Below the pieces are notes generated by a model. The model ran no database searches and had not been told where the DNA came from. It saw only the letters and a program-made list of their open reading frames with translations. From NCBI RefSeq assembly GCF_037940415.1, contig NZ_CP149798.1, positions 1,670,501 through 1,734,500 of the forward strand: DNA of 64,000 nt. The letters are read 5' to 3'. The position numbers and the translations under genes are program-made. Shown here one piece after another: positions 30,686-38,565 of the stretch; the stretch's first letter is position 1, and the number at the start of each line of letters is the position of its first letter. The stretch comes from Streptomyces sp. f51 (lineage in GTDB: Bacteria; Actinomycetota; Actinomycetes; Streptomycetales; Streptomycetaceae).

Positions 30686-31548
30686 GCGACAAGACCATGT
30701 CGGCGCAGGACGTCGTCGGCCGGCTGGAGACCGGGATGACCCTCGGCATCGGCGGCTGGGGTTCGCGCCGCAAGCCGATGGCCCTGGTGAGAGCGCTGCT
30801 CCGCAGCGAGATCACCGATCTGACCGTGGTGTCGTACGGCGGACCCGACGTCGGGCTGCTGGCCGCCGCCGGCCGGATCCGCACGCTGGTGACGGCCTTC
30901 GCCACGCTCGACTCGATCCCGCTCGAACCGAACTACCGCGCGGCCCGCGAGCGCGGGGCGTTCGAGCTGAGGGAGGTGGACGAGGCGATGTTCATGTGGG
31001 GGCTGCGCGCGGCGGCGAACCGGCTGCCGTTCCTCCCGGTGCGGGCGGGGCTCGGTTCGGACGTGATGCGGGTCGACCCGGGGCTGCGGACGGTCACTTC
31101 GCCGTATCCGGACCCGGTCTCGGGGATACGGGAGGAGCTCGTCGCGATGCCCGCGCTGCGTCTGGACGCGGCCCTGGTCCACCTGAACCGGGCGGACCGC
31201 GCGGGCAACGGCCAGTATCTGGGCCCCGACCCGTACTTCGACGACCTGTTCTGCGAGGCGGCGGACACGGCGTACGTCTCGTGCGAGCGGATCGTCGACA
31301 CGGCGGAACTGACCAAGGAGGCGGCGCCGCAGACGCTGCTGCTCCGGCGGTCGTCCGTGACGGGCGTGGTGGAGACGCCCAACGGCGCGCACTTCACCTC
31401 GTGCGTCCCTGACTACGGGCGGGACGAGGCGTTCCAGAAGCTGTACGCGACCACGCCGTACGCCGAGTTCGCCGAGCGGTTCCTCGGCGGCGGCGAACAC
31501 GACTATCAGAGCGCCGTGCGGGACTGGCGGAAGGAGCGGGAGCGGTGA
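30682..31548 (+). CDS. ipdA: COCHEA-CoA hydrolase alpha subunit IpdA
   Basis: A 288-residue protein of the class I CoA-transferase alpha fold (VGRLETGMTLGIGGWGSRRK; SYGGPDVGLL; AALVHLNRADRAGNGQYLG). The family name suggests CoA transfer, but in this gene context the IpdAB pair is known to hydrolyse the carbocyclic ring C of COCHEA-CoA. GTG 30682 overlaps the echA20 stop (GTGA). Acts as a heterotetramer with IpdB encoded next. Confidence 0.87.
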   Translation: MSDKTMSAQDVVGRLETGMTLGIGGWGSRRKPMALVRALLRSEITDLTVVSYGGPDVGLLAAAGRIRTLVTAFATLDSIPLEPNYRAARERGAFELREVDEAMFMWGLRAAANRLPFLPVRAGLGSDVMRVDPGLRTVTSPYPDPVSGIREELVAMPALRLDAALVHLNRADRAGNGQYLGPDPYFDDLFCEAADTAYVSCERIVDTAELTKEAAPQTLLLRRSSVTGVVETPNGAHFTSCVPDYGRDEAFQKLYATTPYAEFAERFLGGGEHDYQSAVRDWRKERER

Positions 31549-32444
31549 AGGGGGAAGGGGCGGGTGCGGTGAACGGGGAAGGGGCGGGGCCGGTGCGGGT
31601 CACGCGGGCCGAGTACTGCGTGATCGCGTGCGCCGAGGCGTGGCGGGGCGACGGCGAGGTGATCGCCAGTCCCATGGGTCTGATCCCGTCCCTGGGCGCC
31701 CGGCTGGCCCGGCACACCTTCTCGCCGGATCTGCTGCTGACGGACGGCGAGGCGCTGCTCGTCGGACCGGACGGCACGACGGAGGGCTGGCTGCCCTACC
31801 GCAGACATCTGACGGCGGTGACCGGCGGGCGGCGGCACGTGATGATGGGGGCGAGCCAGATCGACCGCTTCGGCAACCAGAACATCTCGTGCGTCGGCGA
31901 CTGGTCCCGGCCCCGGCGCCAGCTGCTGGGCGTGCGCGGCGCCCCGGTCAACACCCTGAACAACCCGACCAGTTACTGGATCCCCCGGCACTCTCCGCGG
32001 GTGTTCGTGGAACGGGTCGACATGGTGTGCGGGGTGGGGTACGACCGGGCGGCCGCCGCGGGTCCGAGCGCCACCCGGTTCCATCGTCTGCCCCGGGTGG
32101 TGACCGACCTGGCCGTCCTCGACTTCGCGACGCCCGACCACGCGATGCGACTGGTGTCCGTCCACCCGGGCGTCACCGTCGAACAGGTCGGGGAGGCGAC
32201 GGGTTTCGCGCTGAGGATCCCGGACGAGGTGCCGTTCACCCGCGAACCGACGGCGGAGGAGCTGGAGTTGATCCGCACGGTGATCGACCCGGAGGGCCGG
32301 CGCGAGCGCGAGGTGCCCGATCCGCAGGCCGGCCTGCCCGGGAGTCCGGGCGGCGGCGCACGGGACGGAGGGATGCCCGGGAGTCCGGGCGGCGGCGCAC
32401 GGGGCGGGGCGATACCCGGGGGTCCGGGCGGGGGCGGGCGCTGA
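31545..32444 (+). CDS. ipdB: COCHEA-CoA hydrolase beta subunit IpdB
   Basis: A 299-residue class I CoA-transferase beta-fold protein: RAEYCVIACAEAWRGDGEVI, ASPMGLIPSLGARLA, GASQIDRFGNQNIS and NNPTSYWIPRHS. It is flanked by low-complexity extensions, a short N-terminal GEGAGAVNGEGAGPV and a C-terminal tail of PGSPGGGAR-type repeats (about residues 265-299), both reflecting direct repeats in the DNA. GTG 31545 overlaps the ipdA stop. The core is complete, so function with IpdA is expected. Confidence 0.87.
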   Translation: MKGEGAGAVNGEGAGPVRVTRAEYCVIACAEAWRGDGEVIASPMGLIPSLGARLARHTFSPDLLLTDGEALLVGPDGTTEGWLPYRRHLTAVTGGRRHVMMGASQIDRFGNQNISCVGDWSRPRRQLLGVRGAPVNTLNNPTSYWIPRHSPRVFVERVDMVCGVGYDRAAAAGPSATRFHRLPRVVTDLAVLDFATPDHAMRLVSVHPGVTVEQVGEATGFALRIPDEVPFTREPTAEELELIRTVIDPEGRREREVPDPQAGLPGSPGGGARDGGMPGSPGGGARGGAIPGGPGGGGR

Positions 32445-33538
32445 TGGAGACCGCGCTGACCCGGCTCGTCGGGGTCCGGCATCCCGTCGTGCAGACCGGC
32501 ATGGGCTGGGTGGCCGGGCCCCGGCTGGTCTCGGCGACGGCGAACGCGGGCGCCCTGGGCATCCTCGCGTCGGCGACGATGACGCTCGACCAGCTGCGTG
32601 ACGCCGTGCGGGAGGTCAAGTCCCGTACGGACCGGCCGTTCGGGGTGAATCTGCGGGCCGACGCCGGGGACGCGGGCGACCGGGTGCGGATCATCGTCGA
32701 GGAGGGTGTGCGGGTCGCTTCGTTCGCGTTGGCCCCCTCCCGTGAGCTGATCGCCGGGCTGAAGGAGGCGGGGGTGGTCGTCGTGCCGTCCGTGGGGGCC
32801 CGGCGGCACGCGGAGAAGGTGGCCGCTTGGGGCGCCGACGCGGTGATCGTGCAGGGCGGTGAGGGCGGCGGTCACACCGGGGAGGTGGCGACGAGTGTGC
32901 TGCTGCCCCAGGTGGTGGACGCCGTGGACATACCGGTGGTGGCGGCGGGCGGCTTCCACGACGGGCGGGGGCTGGTGGCGGCGCTGGCGTACGGGGCGGC
33001 GGGCATCGCGATGGGCACGCGGTTCCTGCTGACCTCCGACTCGACGGTCCCCGGCGCGGTGAAGGCGAGGTACCTGGCGGCGACGGTGAAGGACGTCACG
33101 GTGACGACGGCCGTCGACGGACTGCCGCACCGGATGCTGCGCAGCGAGCTCGTCGACACCCTGGAGAAGGCGGGGCGCGCCGGGTCGCTGGTCCAGGCGG
33201 TGCGGCGCGCCGCAGGGTTCCGGCGGATCTCGGGTCTGTCCTGGCCCCGGATGATCCGCGACGGCCTCGCCATGAGACACGGCAGGGATCTGACCTGGAG
33301 CCAGGTCCTGCTCGCCGCCAATACCCCGATGCTGCTGAAGGCGTCGATGGTGGACGGCCGTACGGATCTGGGGGTGATGGCGTCGGGGCAGGTGGCGGGG
33401 GTGATCGACGACCTTCCGTCGTGCGCGGACCTGGTCACGCGGGTGATGGCGGAGGCCCACGCGACGCTGGAGGCGCTCGCCGCGACGGGCGGGGCGGGCC
33501 CGCCGTGGGCCGAGGCCTGCGGCGAACCGCCCGGATAG
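32444..33538 (+). CDS. ipdC: IpdC, nitronate-monooxygenase-like flavin enzyme
   Basis: A 364-residue FMN-dependent TIM-barrel protein (NMO/2-nitropropane dioxygenase family): VQTGMGWVAGPRLVSATANA, VQGGEGGGHTGEVAT, VAAGGFHDGRGLVAALAYGA and GIAMGTRFL. In the KstR2 pathway IpdC is a CoA-thioester oxidoreductase acting before ring opening; the generic annotation nitronate monooxygenase would mislead here. ATG 32444 overlaps the ipdB stop (TGATG). Last gene of the operon; the next gene is convergent. Confidence 0.86.
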   Translation: METALTRLVGVRHPVVQTGMGWVAGPRLVSATANAGALGILASATMTLDQLRDAVREVKSRTDRPFGVNLRADAGDAGDRVRIIVEEGVRVASFALAPSRELIAGLKEAGVVVVPSVGARRHAEKVAAWGADAVIVQGGEGGGHTGEVATSVLLPQVVDAVDIPVVAAGGFHDGRGLVAALAYGAAGIAMGTRFLLTSDSTVPGAVKARYLAATVKDVTVTTAVDGLPHRMLRSELVDTLEKAGRAGSLVQAVRRAAGFRRISGLSWPRMIRDGLAMRHGRDLTWSQVLLAANTPMLLKASMVDGRTDLGVMASGQVAGVIDDLPSCADLVTRVMAEAHATLEALAATGGAGPPWAEACGEPPG

Positions 33539-33547
33539 GCAGCCGTC

Positions 33548-33720
33548 CGCAAAGGTGCCCGCCCTGGCAAGGGCCCGTACGGACACGTGGCTGTCCGGAC
33601 ACGTGGCCGGGTAGGCACCCGCCCGCAAAGGTGCCCGCCCTGGCAAGGGCCCGTACGGACAAGGGCCCGTACGGACAAGTGGCTGTCCGGACGCGTGGCC
33701 GTCCGGCACACGTGGCCGTC
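33548..33720. repeat. 76-bp direct repeat and satellites between convergent ipdC and fadA6
   Basis: A 38-bp segment (CGCAAAGGTGCCCGCCCTGG onward) recurs exactly at 33548-33585 and 33624-33661, period 76 bp. Between and after these copies AAGGGCCCGTACGGACA and TGGCCGTCCGGCACACG units recur. The units contain self-complementary TGTCCGGACA and CCGTACGG, so stacked hairpins are possible. It may serve as a terminator zone between convergent operons. Confidence 0.85.
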
Positions 33721-33754
33721 CGGCACACGGGGCCGGTCCCGCCCCTCGGGTCCC

Positions 33755-34912
33755 TCAGAGGCGTTCGATGATCGTCACGTTCGCCTGGCCGCCGCCCTCG
33801 CACATCGTCTGGAGTCCGAAGCGGCCGCCGGTGCGCTCCAGTTCGTGCAGCAGGGTGGTCATCAGGCGGACGCCGGTGGCGCCGAGCGGGTGGCCCAGGG
33901 CGATGGCGCCGCCGTTGACGTTGACCTTCTCGGGGTCGGCGCCGGTCTCCTTGAGCCAGGCGAGGACGACGGGGGCGAACGCCTCGTTGATCTCGACGAG
34001 GTCGATCTCGCCGATGGACATGCCGGTCTTCTTCAGGGCGTGGGCGGTGGCGGGGATGGGGGCGGAGAGCATGCGGATGGGGTCCTCGCCGCGTACGGAG
34101 AGGTGGTGGACGCGGGCGCGGGGGGTCAAACCGTGTTCGTGGACGGCTCGTTCGGAGGCGAGCAGCATCGCGGCGGCGCCGTCGGAGACCTGGGAGGAGC
34201 AGGCGGCGGTGATGGTGCCGCCCTCGACGACCGGTTTGAGGGCGGCCATCTTCTCCAGGGTGGTGTCGCGGCGCGGGCCCTCGTCGGCGGTGACGTCGCC
34301 GTGGGGGACGGTCTCGCGGGCGAAGCGGCCCTCGTCGGCGGCGCGGATCGCCCGCTGGTGGGAGCGGAGGGCGAACTCCTCCTGGTCGCGGCGGCTGATG
34401 CCCCATTTGGCGGCGATGAGTTCGGCGCCGTGGAACTGGTTGACGGGGCGGTCGCCGTAGCGTGCGCGCCAGCCCTCGCTGCCGGCGAAGGGGCCTTCGG
34501 TGAGGCCGAGGGGTTCGGCGGCCTGGCGGGAGGCGAAGGCGATGGGGATCTGGCTCATGTTCTGCACGCCGCCGGCGACGACGAGGTCCTGGGTGCCGGA
34601 CAGGACGGCCTGGGCGGCGAAGTGGACGGCCTGCTGGGAGGAGCCGCACTGCCGGTCGACGGTGACTCCGGGGACCTCCTCGGGCAGTCCGGCCGCCAGC
34701 CAGCTGGTGCGGGCGATGTCCCCGGCCTGCGGGCCGACGGTGTCCAGGCAGCCGAGGACGACGTCCTCGACGGCCGCCGGGTCCACGCCGGAGCGTTCGA
34801 CGAGGGCCTTGAGGACGTGTGCTCCGAGGTCGGCGGGGTGAACGGCGGCGAGTCCTCCGCGGCGTCGCCCGACGGGGGTGCGGACCGCTTCGACGATGTA
34901 GGCCTCGGCCAT
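33755..34912 (-). CDS. fadA6: Acetyl-CoA acetyltransferase (thiolase) FadA6
   Basis: A 385-residue thiolase. The nucleophilic Cys is in VDRQCGSSQQAVHF, with VEINEAFAPV, the His motif GGAIALGHPLGATG, and the second catalytic Cys in TMCEGGGQAN. In the KstR2 regulon FadA6 performs a thiolytic step in steroid C/D-ring catabolism. ATG 34912 with AAGGGAG upstream. It lies in a minus-strand operon ipdF-kstR2-fadA6, 31 bp after the regulator's stop. Confidence 0.9.
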   Translation of the reverse strand: MAEAYIVEAVRTPVGRRRGGLAAVHPADLGAHVLKALVERSGVDPAAVEDVVLGCLDTVGPQAGDIARTSWLAAGLPEEVPGVTVDRQCGSSQQAVHFAAQAVLSGTQDLVVAGGVQNMSQIPIAFASRQAAEPLGLTEGPFAGSEGWRARYGDRPVNQFHGAELIAAKWGISRRDQEEFALRSHQRAIRAADEGRFARETVPHGDVTADEGPRRDTTLEKMAALKPVVEGGTITAACSSQVSDGAAAMLLASERAVHEHGLTPRARVHHLSVRGEDPIRMLSAPIPATAHALKKTGMSIGEIDLVEINEAFAPVVLAWLKETGADPEKVNVNGGAIALGHPLGATGVRLMTTLLHELERTGGRFGLQTMCEGGGQANVTIIERL

Positions 34913-34943
34913 GACGACTCCCTTGGGGGTGTGGGTGGTGCGC

Positions 34944-35561
34944 TTATGTCTCCTCGCGCACGGAGATGCCGTCGAGCACCATCGACAGGTACTGGCGGGC
35001 GATCTCCTCGGGGCTGTGCAGGCCGCCGGGCCGGTACCAGGAGGCGGCGACCCAGACGGTGTCGCGGACGAACCGGTAGGTGAGGCGGATGTCGAGGTCG
35101 GCCCGGAAGACATGGGCGTCGACTCCGCGTTCCAGGGTGCCGAGCCAGGCCTTCTCGAAGTTGCGCTGGGACTCGGCGAGGAAGGCGAAGCGTTCCTGTG
35201 CGGCGAGGTGCCGGGATTCCTTCTGGTAGATCGCGACGGCTGCGCGATGGCGGTCGATCTCCCGGAAGGATTCGGTGACGAGGGCTTCGAGGGTCTCGCG
35301 GGGGCCGAGTCCGGAGTCGAGGACGGTGTCGTAGCCGTCCCAGAGTTCGTCGAGGAAGGTGCGCAGGATCTCCTCCAGCATCGATTCCTTGGAGTCGAAG
35401 TGGTAGTAGAGGCTGCCCGCGAGCATCCCGGCCTCGTCCGCGATCCTGCGGACGGTGGTGGCGTTGTAGCCCTGTTCGGCGAACACCTCGGCGGCGGTGC
35501 CGAGCAGTTCGCGGCGGCGCTCGGGGGTGGCGGTCACCTGGGGCTTCTTCTTGGTAGGCAC
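34944..35561 (-). CDS. kstR2: TetR-family repressor KstR2
   Basis: A 205-residue TetR regulator. The N-terminal HTH includes ELLGTAAEVFAEQGYNATTV and ADEAGMLAGSLYYHF. The ligand domain carries segments characteristic of KstR2, notably YRFVRDTVWVAASWYRPGG and RQYLSMVLDGI. Mycobacterial KstR2 is derepressed by HIP-CoA. Two matching palindromes stand in the two divergent promoters of this cluster. ATG 35561; co-transcribed between ipdF (16 bp upstream) and fadA6. Confidence 0.9.
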   Translation of the reverse strand: MPTKKKPQVTATPERRRELLGTAAEVFAEQGYNATTVRRIADEAGMLAGSLYYHFDSKESMLEEILRTFLDELWDGYDTVLDSGLGPRETLEALVTESFREIDRHRAAVAIYQKESRHLAAQERFAFLAESQRNFEKAWLGTLERGVDAHVFRADLDIRLTYRFVRDTVWVAASWYRPGGLHSPEEIARQYLSMVLDGISVREET

Positions 35562-35576
35562 GCGGTCATTGTCGTC

Positions 35577-36368
35577 CTATGCGTGCTGGCTGCTCACGGA
35601 CACGACTTCGCCGGTGAGGTACGAGGAGTAGCCGGAGGCGAGGAACACGATGACGTTGGCCACCTCCCAGGGTTCGGCGTACCGGCCGAAGGCTTCGCGG
35701 GCGGTCAGTTCCTCGAGGAGTTCGGGGGTGGTGACCTTCACCAGGTGGGGGTGCATGGCGAGGCTGGGTGAGACGGCGTTGACGCGGACGCCGTAGGCGG
35801 CGGCCTCGACGGCGGCGCAGCGGGTGAGGGCCATGACGCCCGCTTTCGCGGCGGCGTAGTGGGCCTGTCCTGACTGGGCGCGCCAGCCGACGACGGAGGC
35901 GTTGTTGACGACGACCCCGCCGTCGCCCTGGTCCCTGAGGCGTCGCAGGGCGGCGCGGGTGCAGCGGAAGGTTCCGTTCAGGGTGACGTCGAGGACGGTG
36001 GACCACTGGTCGTCGGTCATGTCGGCGAGGGGTGCGGTGCCGCCGAGTCCCGCGTTGTTGACGACGATGTCGAGTCGGCCGTGGTGGGCGGTGGCGGTGT
36101 CGAAGAGGGCCTGGACCTGGTCCTCGGCGGTGACGTCGCAGGGTTGTGCGGTGACCCGGCCGGGGCCGAACTCCGCGGCGAGGCTCCCGGCGGTCTCCTT
36201 CAGGCGGCGGGTGTGCGCGTCGCTGATCACGACGCGGGCGCCTTCTTCGAGGAACCGGCGTGCGGTGGCTCCGCCGATGCCGGCGCCCGCGGCCGCGGTG
36301 ATGACGGCGCTGCGGCCCTTCAGGAGTCCGTGGCCGGGTACGTACGCCGGGCTCTCGACGTCGCTCAT
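35577..36368 (-). CDS. ipdF: SDR-family dehydrogenase IpdF
   Basis: A 263-residue short-chain dehydrogenase: AAGAGIGGATARRFLEEGA cofactor loop, VNNAGLGGTAPL, catalytic NNASVVGWRAQSGQAHY and YAAAKAG. Synteny with Rv3559c (divergent from acyl-CoA dehydrogenase genes, next to kstR2) identifies it as IpdF, which oxidises the 5-hydroxy group of the bicyclic CoA intermediate. ATG 36368. First gene of the minus operon behind the KstR2-type operator at 36385-36398. Confidence 0.86.
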   Translation of the reverse strand: MSDVESPAYVPGHGLLKGRSAVITAAAGAGIGGATARRFLEEGARVVISDAHTRRLKETAGSLAAEFGPGRVTAQPCDVTAEDQVQALFDTATAHHGRLDIVVNNAGLGGTAPLADMTDDQWSTVLDVTLNGTFRCTRAALRRLRDQGDGGVVVNNASVVGWRAQSGQAHYAAAKAGVMALTRCAAVEAAAYGVRVNAVSPSLAMHPHLVKVTTPELLEELTAREAFGRYAEPWEVANVIVFLASGYSSYLTGEVVSVSSQHA

Positions 36369-36384
36369 GCCTCCAAGCTAACCT

Positions 36385-36398
36385 ACCAAACACTTGTT
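36385..36398. promoter_or_regulatory. KstR2-type operator, ipdF / fadE31 divergent promoter
   Basis: ACCAAACACTTGTT, within CCTACCAAACACTTGTTAGG, fits AnCAAGnnCTTGnT with one mismatch (A for G). It lies between the ipdF start (36368) and the fadE31 start (36428), so a bound repressor could control both directions, including kstR2 itself. Confidence 0.78.
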
Positions 36399-36427
36399 AG
36401 GGAAGGTCGCAGGAAGGGGCCCCGCCG

Positions 36428-37573
36428 ATGGATCTCACCGTCTCCCCCGCCGACGAGGCGTTCCGCGCCGAGGCCCGTGCCTGGCTGGAGGCCCATGTCC
36501 CGGCGGTTCCGCTGCCCTCCCTGGAGACCGCGAGGGGGTTCGCGGCGCATCGCGCGTGGGAGGCCGAACTGGCGGCGGACCGCTGGTCGGTGGTGTCGTG
36601 GCCGGCGGAGTTCGGCGGCCGGGACGCGGACCTCGTGCGCTGGCTGGTGTTCGAGGAGGAGTACCACGCGGCGGGCGCGCCGGGCCGGGTCGGGCAGAAC
36701 GGCGTCAGCCTCCTCGCGCCGACGCTGTTCCGGCACGGCACCGCGGAACAGCGTGCGCGGGTGCTGCCCCCGATGGCCACGGGCGAGGTGGTGTGGGCGC
36801 AGGCATGGTCGGAGCCGGAGGCGGGTTCGGATCTGGCCTCGCTCAGGTCGCGGGCGGTGCGGGTGGAGGGCGGCTGGCTGCTGCGGGGTCACAAGACGTG
36901 GTCGTCGCGGGCCGCGTTCGCGGACCGGGCCTTCGGTCTGTTCCGCAGCGAGCCGGGCCTGGCGAAGCCCCATCAGGGCCTGACGTATCTGATGTTCGAC
37001 CTGCGCGCGCCGGGGGTGACGGTCCGTCCGATCGGGCGGCTGGACGGCAGGCCGGCGTTCGCGGAGCTGTTCCTGGACGACGTGTTCGTGCCCGACGAGG
37101 ACGTGATCGGGGAGCCGGGGCAGGGCTGGCGGGTGGCGATGTCGACGGCGGGCGAGGAACGGGGTCTGACGCTGCGTTCGCCGGGCCGTTTCCTGGCGGC
37201 CGCGGACCGGCTGGCCGCGCTGTGGCACACCCACGGCGACCCGTCGGACTCGGCGCTGCGCGACAGGGTCGCCGACGCGGTGATCGGGGCGCGCGCCTAC
37301 CAGCTCTTCACGTACGGCCATGCCTCCCGGCTGCTCGAAGGGGGGAGCGTCGGGGCGGAGTCCAGCCTGAACAAGGTGTTCTGGTCGGAGCTCGACATCG
37401 CGCTGCACGAGACGGCGCTCGATCTGCTGGGCGCCGAGGGCGACACGGCGGACACGGGGTGGTGCGAGGGGTACGTCTTCGCGCTCGCGGGTCCGGTCTA
37501 CGCGGGCACGAACGAGATCCAGCGCGACATCGTCGCCGAGCGGCTGCTCGGCCTTCCGAAGGGCCGCCGCTGA
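36428..37573 (+). CDS. fadE31: Acyl-CoA dehydrogenase FadE31
   Basis: A 381-residue acyl-CoA dehydrogenase with the full flavin-binding set: WPAEFGGRDADLVRWLVFEEEY, WAQAWSEPEAGSDLASLRSR, GHKTWSSRAAF and AGTNEIQRDIVAERLLGL. Length and motifs match FadE31, which in mycobacteria forms alpha2beta2 heterotetramers with FadE32 or FadE33. The next gene, overlapping by one base, encodes a shorter partner-type dehydrogenase. ATG 36428, preceded by GGAAGGGG. Confidence 0.88.
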   Translation: MDLTVSPADEAFRAEARAWLEAHVPAVPLPSLETARGFAAHRAWEAELAADRWSVVSWPAEFGGRDADLVRWLVFEEEYHAAGAPGRVGQNGVSLLAPTLFRHGTAEQRARVLPPMATGEVVWAQAWSEPEAGSDLASLRSRAVRVEGGWLLRGHKTWSSRAAFADRAFGLFRSEPGLAKPHQGLTYLMFDLRAPGVTVRPIGRLDGRPAFAELFLDDVFVPDEDVIGEPGQGWRVAMSTAGEERGLTLRSPGRFLAAADRLAALWHTHGDPSDSALRDRVADAVIGARAYQLFTYGHASRLLEGGSVGAESSLNKVFWSELDIALHETALDLLGAEGDTADTGWCEGYVFALAGPVYAGTNEIQRDIVAERLLGLPKGRR

Positions 37574-38565
37574 TGCGCTTCCTCCTCGACGCCGAGCAGC
37601 GTGCGTTCGCCGCCTCCCTGGACGCGATGCTGGGGTCCTCGGACACACCGTCGGCGGTGCGGGCGTGGGCGCTCGGGGACCCCGGGCCGGGGCGGGCCCT
37701 GTGGTCGCGGCTGGCGGAGGCGGGGGTGTTCGCGCTGGCGGTCCCGGAGGAGTACGAGGGGGTGGGTCCGCTGCCGGTGGAACTGGCGGTGGCCTTCGTG
37801 GAACTGGGGCGGCACGCGGTTCCCGGTCCTGTGGTGGAGACGGTCGCCGCGGCCGCCCTGCTGGGCGGGCTGGACGCGCCCGGTCCTGCCGAACGGCTGC
37901 TGCCGGGGCTGGCCTCGGGCAAGAGCCCGGCCACCCTCGCCCTGGACGGTGCTCCGGCGCTCGACGCGGACGCGGCGGGGGTGCTGCTCGCGGTGGACGG
38001 CGGGGAGCTGCGGCTCGCGTCCGGCCACGGCCCGGTGCGGGTGTCCGTCGACCGCTCCCGCCGGTTCGCTCCCGCGCTGGGCGGCGGCGAACTCCTGGCC
38101 GCGGGCCCGCAGGTCGCCCGTGCCGCGCTCCGGGCGCTGACGTGGGCCCGGCTGGCCACCGCGGCCCAGGCCCTCGGGGTGGGCCTCGCGCTGCTCGCGC
38201 GGACCGTCGCGTACGCGGGGCAGCGGACCCAGTTCGGTGTTCCCGTCGGTTCGTTCCAGGCGGTCAAGCACCGGCTCGCGGACGCGCTGATCGCCCTGGA
38301 GTTCGCGCGTCCGCTGCTGTTCGGGGCCGCGCTGTCGATGGACCCCGCGGACGTGGCCGCGGCGAAGGTCACGGCCTGCGAGGCGGCGTACGCCACGGCG
38401 CGGGCCGCGTTGCAGCTGCACGGCGCGATCGGCTACACGGCCGAGTACGACCTGTCGCTGTGGTTCACCAGGGCTCGTTCCCTGCGGTCCGCCTGGGGCA
38501 CTCCTGGCGCGTGCAGGGCCGAGGCGCTGGCCGGTCTCAGTGGTGGTGGTCGTCCCCGCTCGTGA
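37573..38565 (+). CDS. Acyl-CoA dehydrogenase, FadE32/FadE33-like partner subunit
   Basis: A 330-residue acyl-CoA dehydrogenase-fold protein, shorter and less conserved than FadE31. It has an N-terminal helical domain (EQRAFAASLDAML), FALAVPEEYEGVGPL, and the C-terminal QRTQFGVPVGSFQAVKHRLAD and LQLHGAIGYTAEYDLSLWF. This is the pattern of the second subunit of heteromeric steroid acyl-CoA dehydrogenases. ATG 37573 overlaps the fadE31 stop (TGATG). Its 3' end overlaps the convergent qcrB by 29 bp. Confidence 0.85.
   Translation: MRFLLDAEQRAFAASLDAMLGSSDTPSAVRAWALGDPGPGRALWSRLAEAGVFALAVPEEYEGVGPLPVELAVAFVELGRHAVPGPVVETVAAAALLGGLDAPGPAERLLPGLASGKSPATLALDGAPALDADAAGVLLAVDGGELRLASGHGPVRVSVDRSRRFAPALGGGELLAAGPQVARAALRALTWARLATAAQALGVGLALLARTVAYAGQRTQFGVPVGSFQAVKHRLADALIALEFARPLLFGAALSMDPADVAAAKVTACEAAYATARAALQLHGAIGYTAEYDLSLWFTRARSLRSAWGTPGACRAEALAGLSGGGRPRS

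Noticed and set aside
32444..33538. Annotation as a true nitronate monooxygenase
   Set aside because: The fold fits, but placement directly behind echA20-ipdA-ipdB and in front of the convergent fadA6-kstR2 genes points to IpdC of the steroid pathway.
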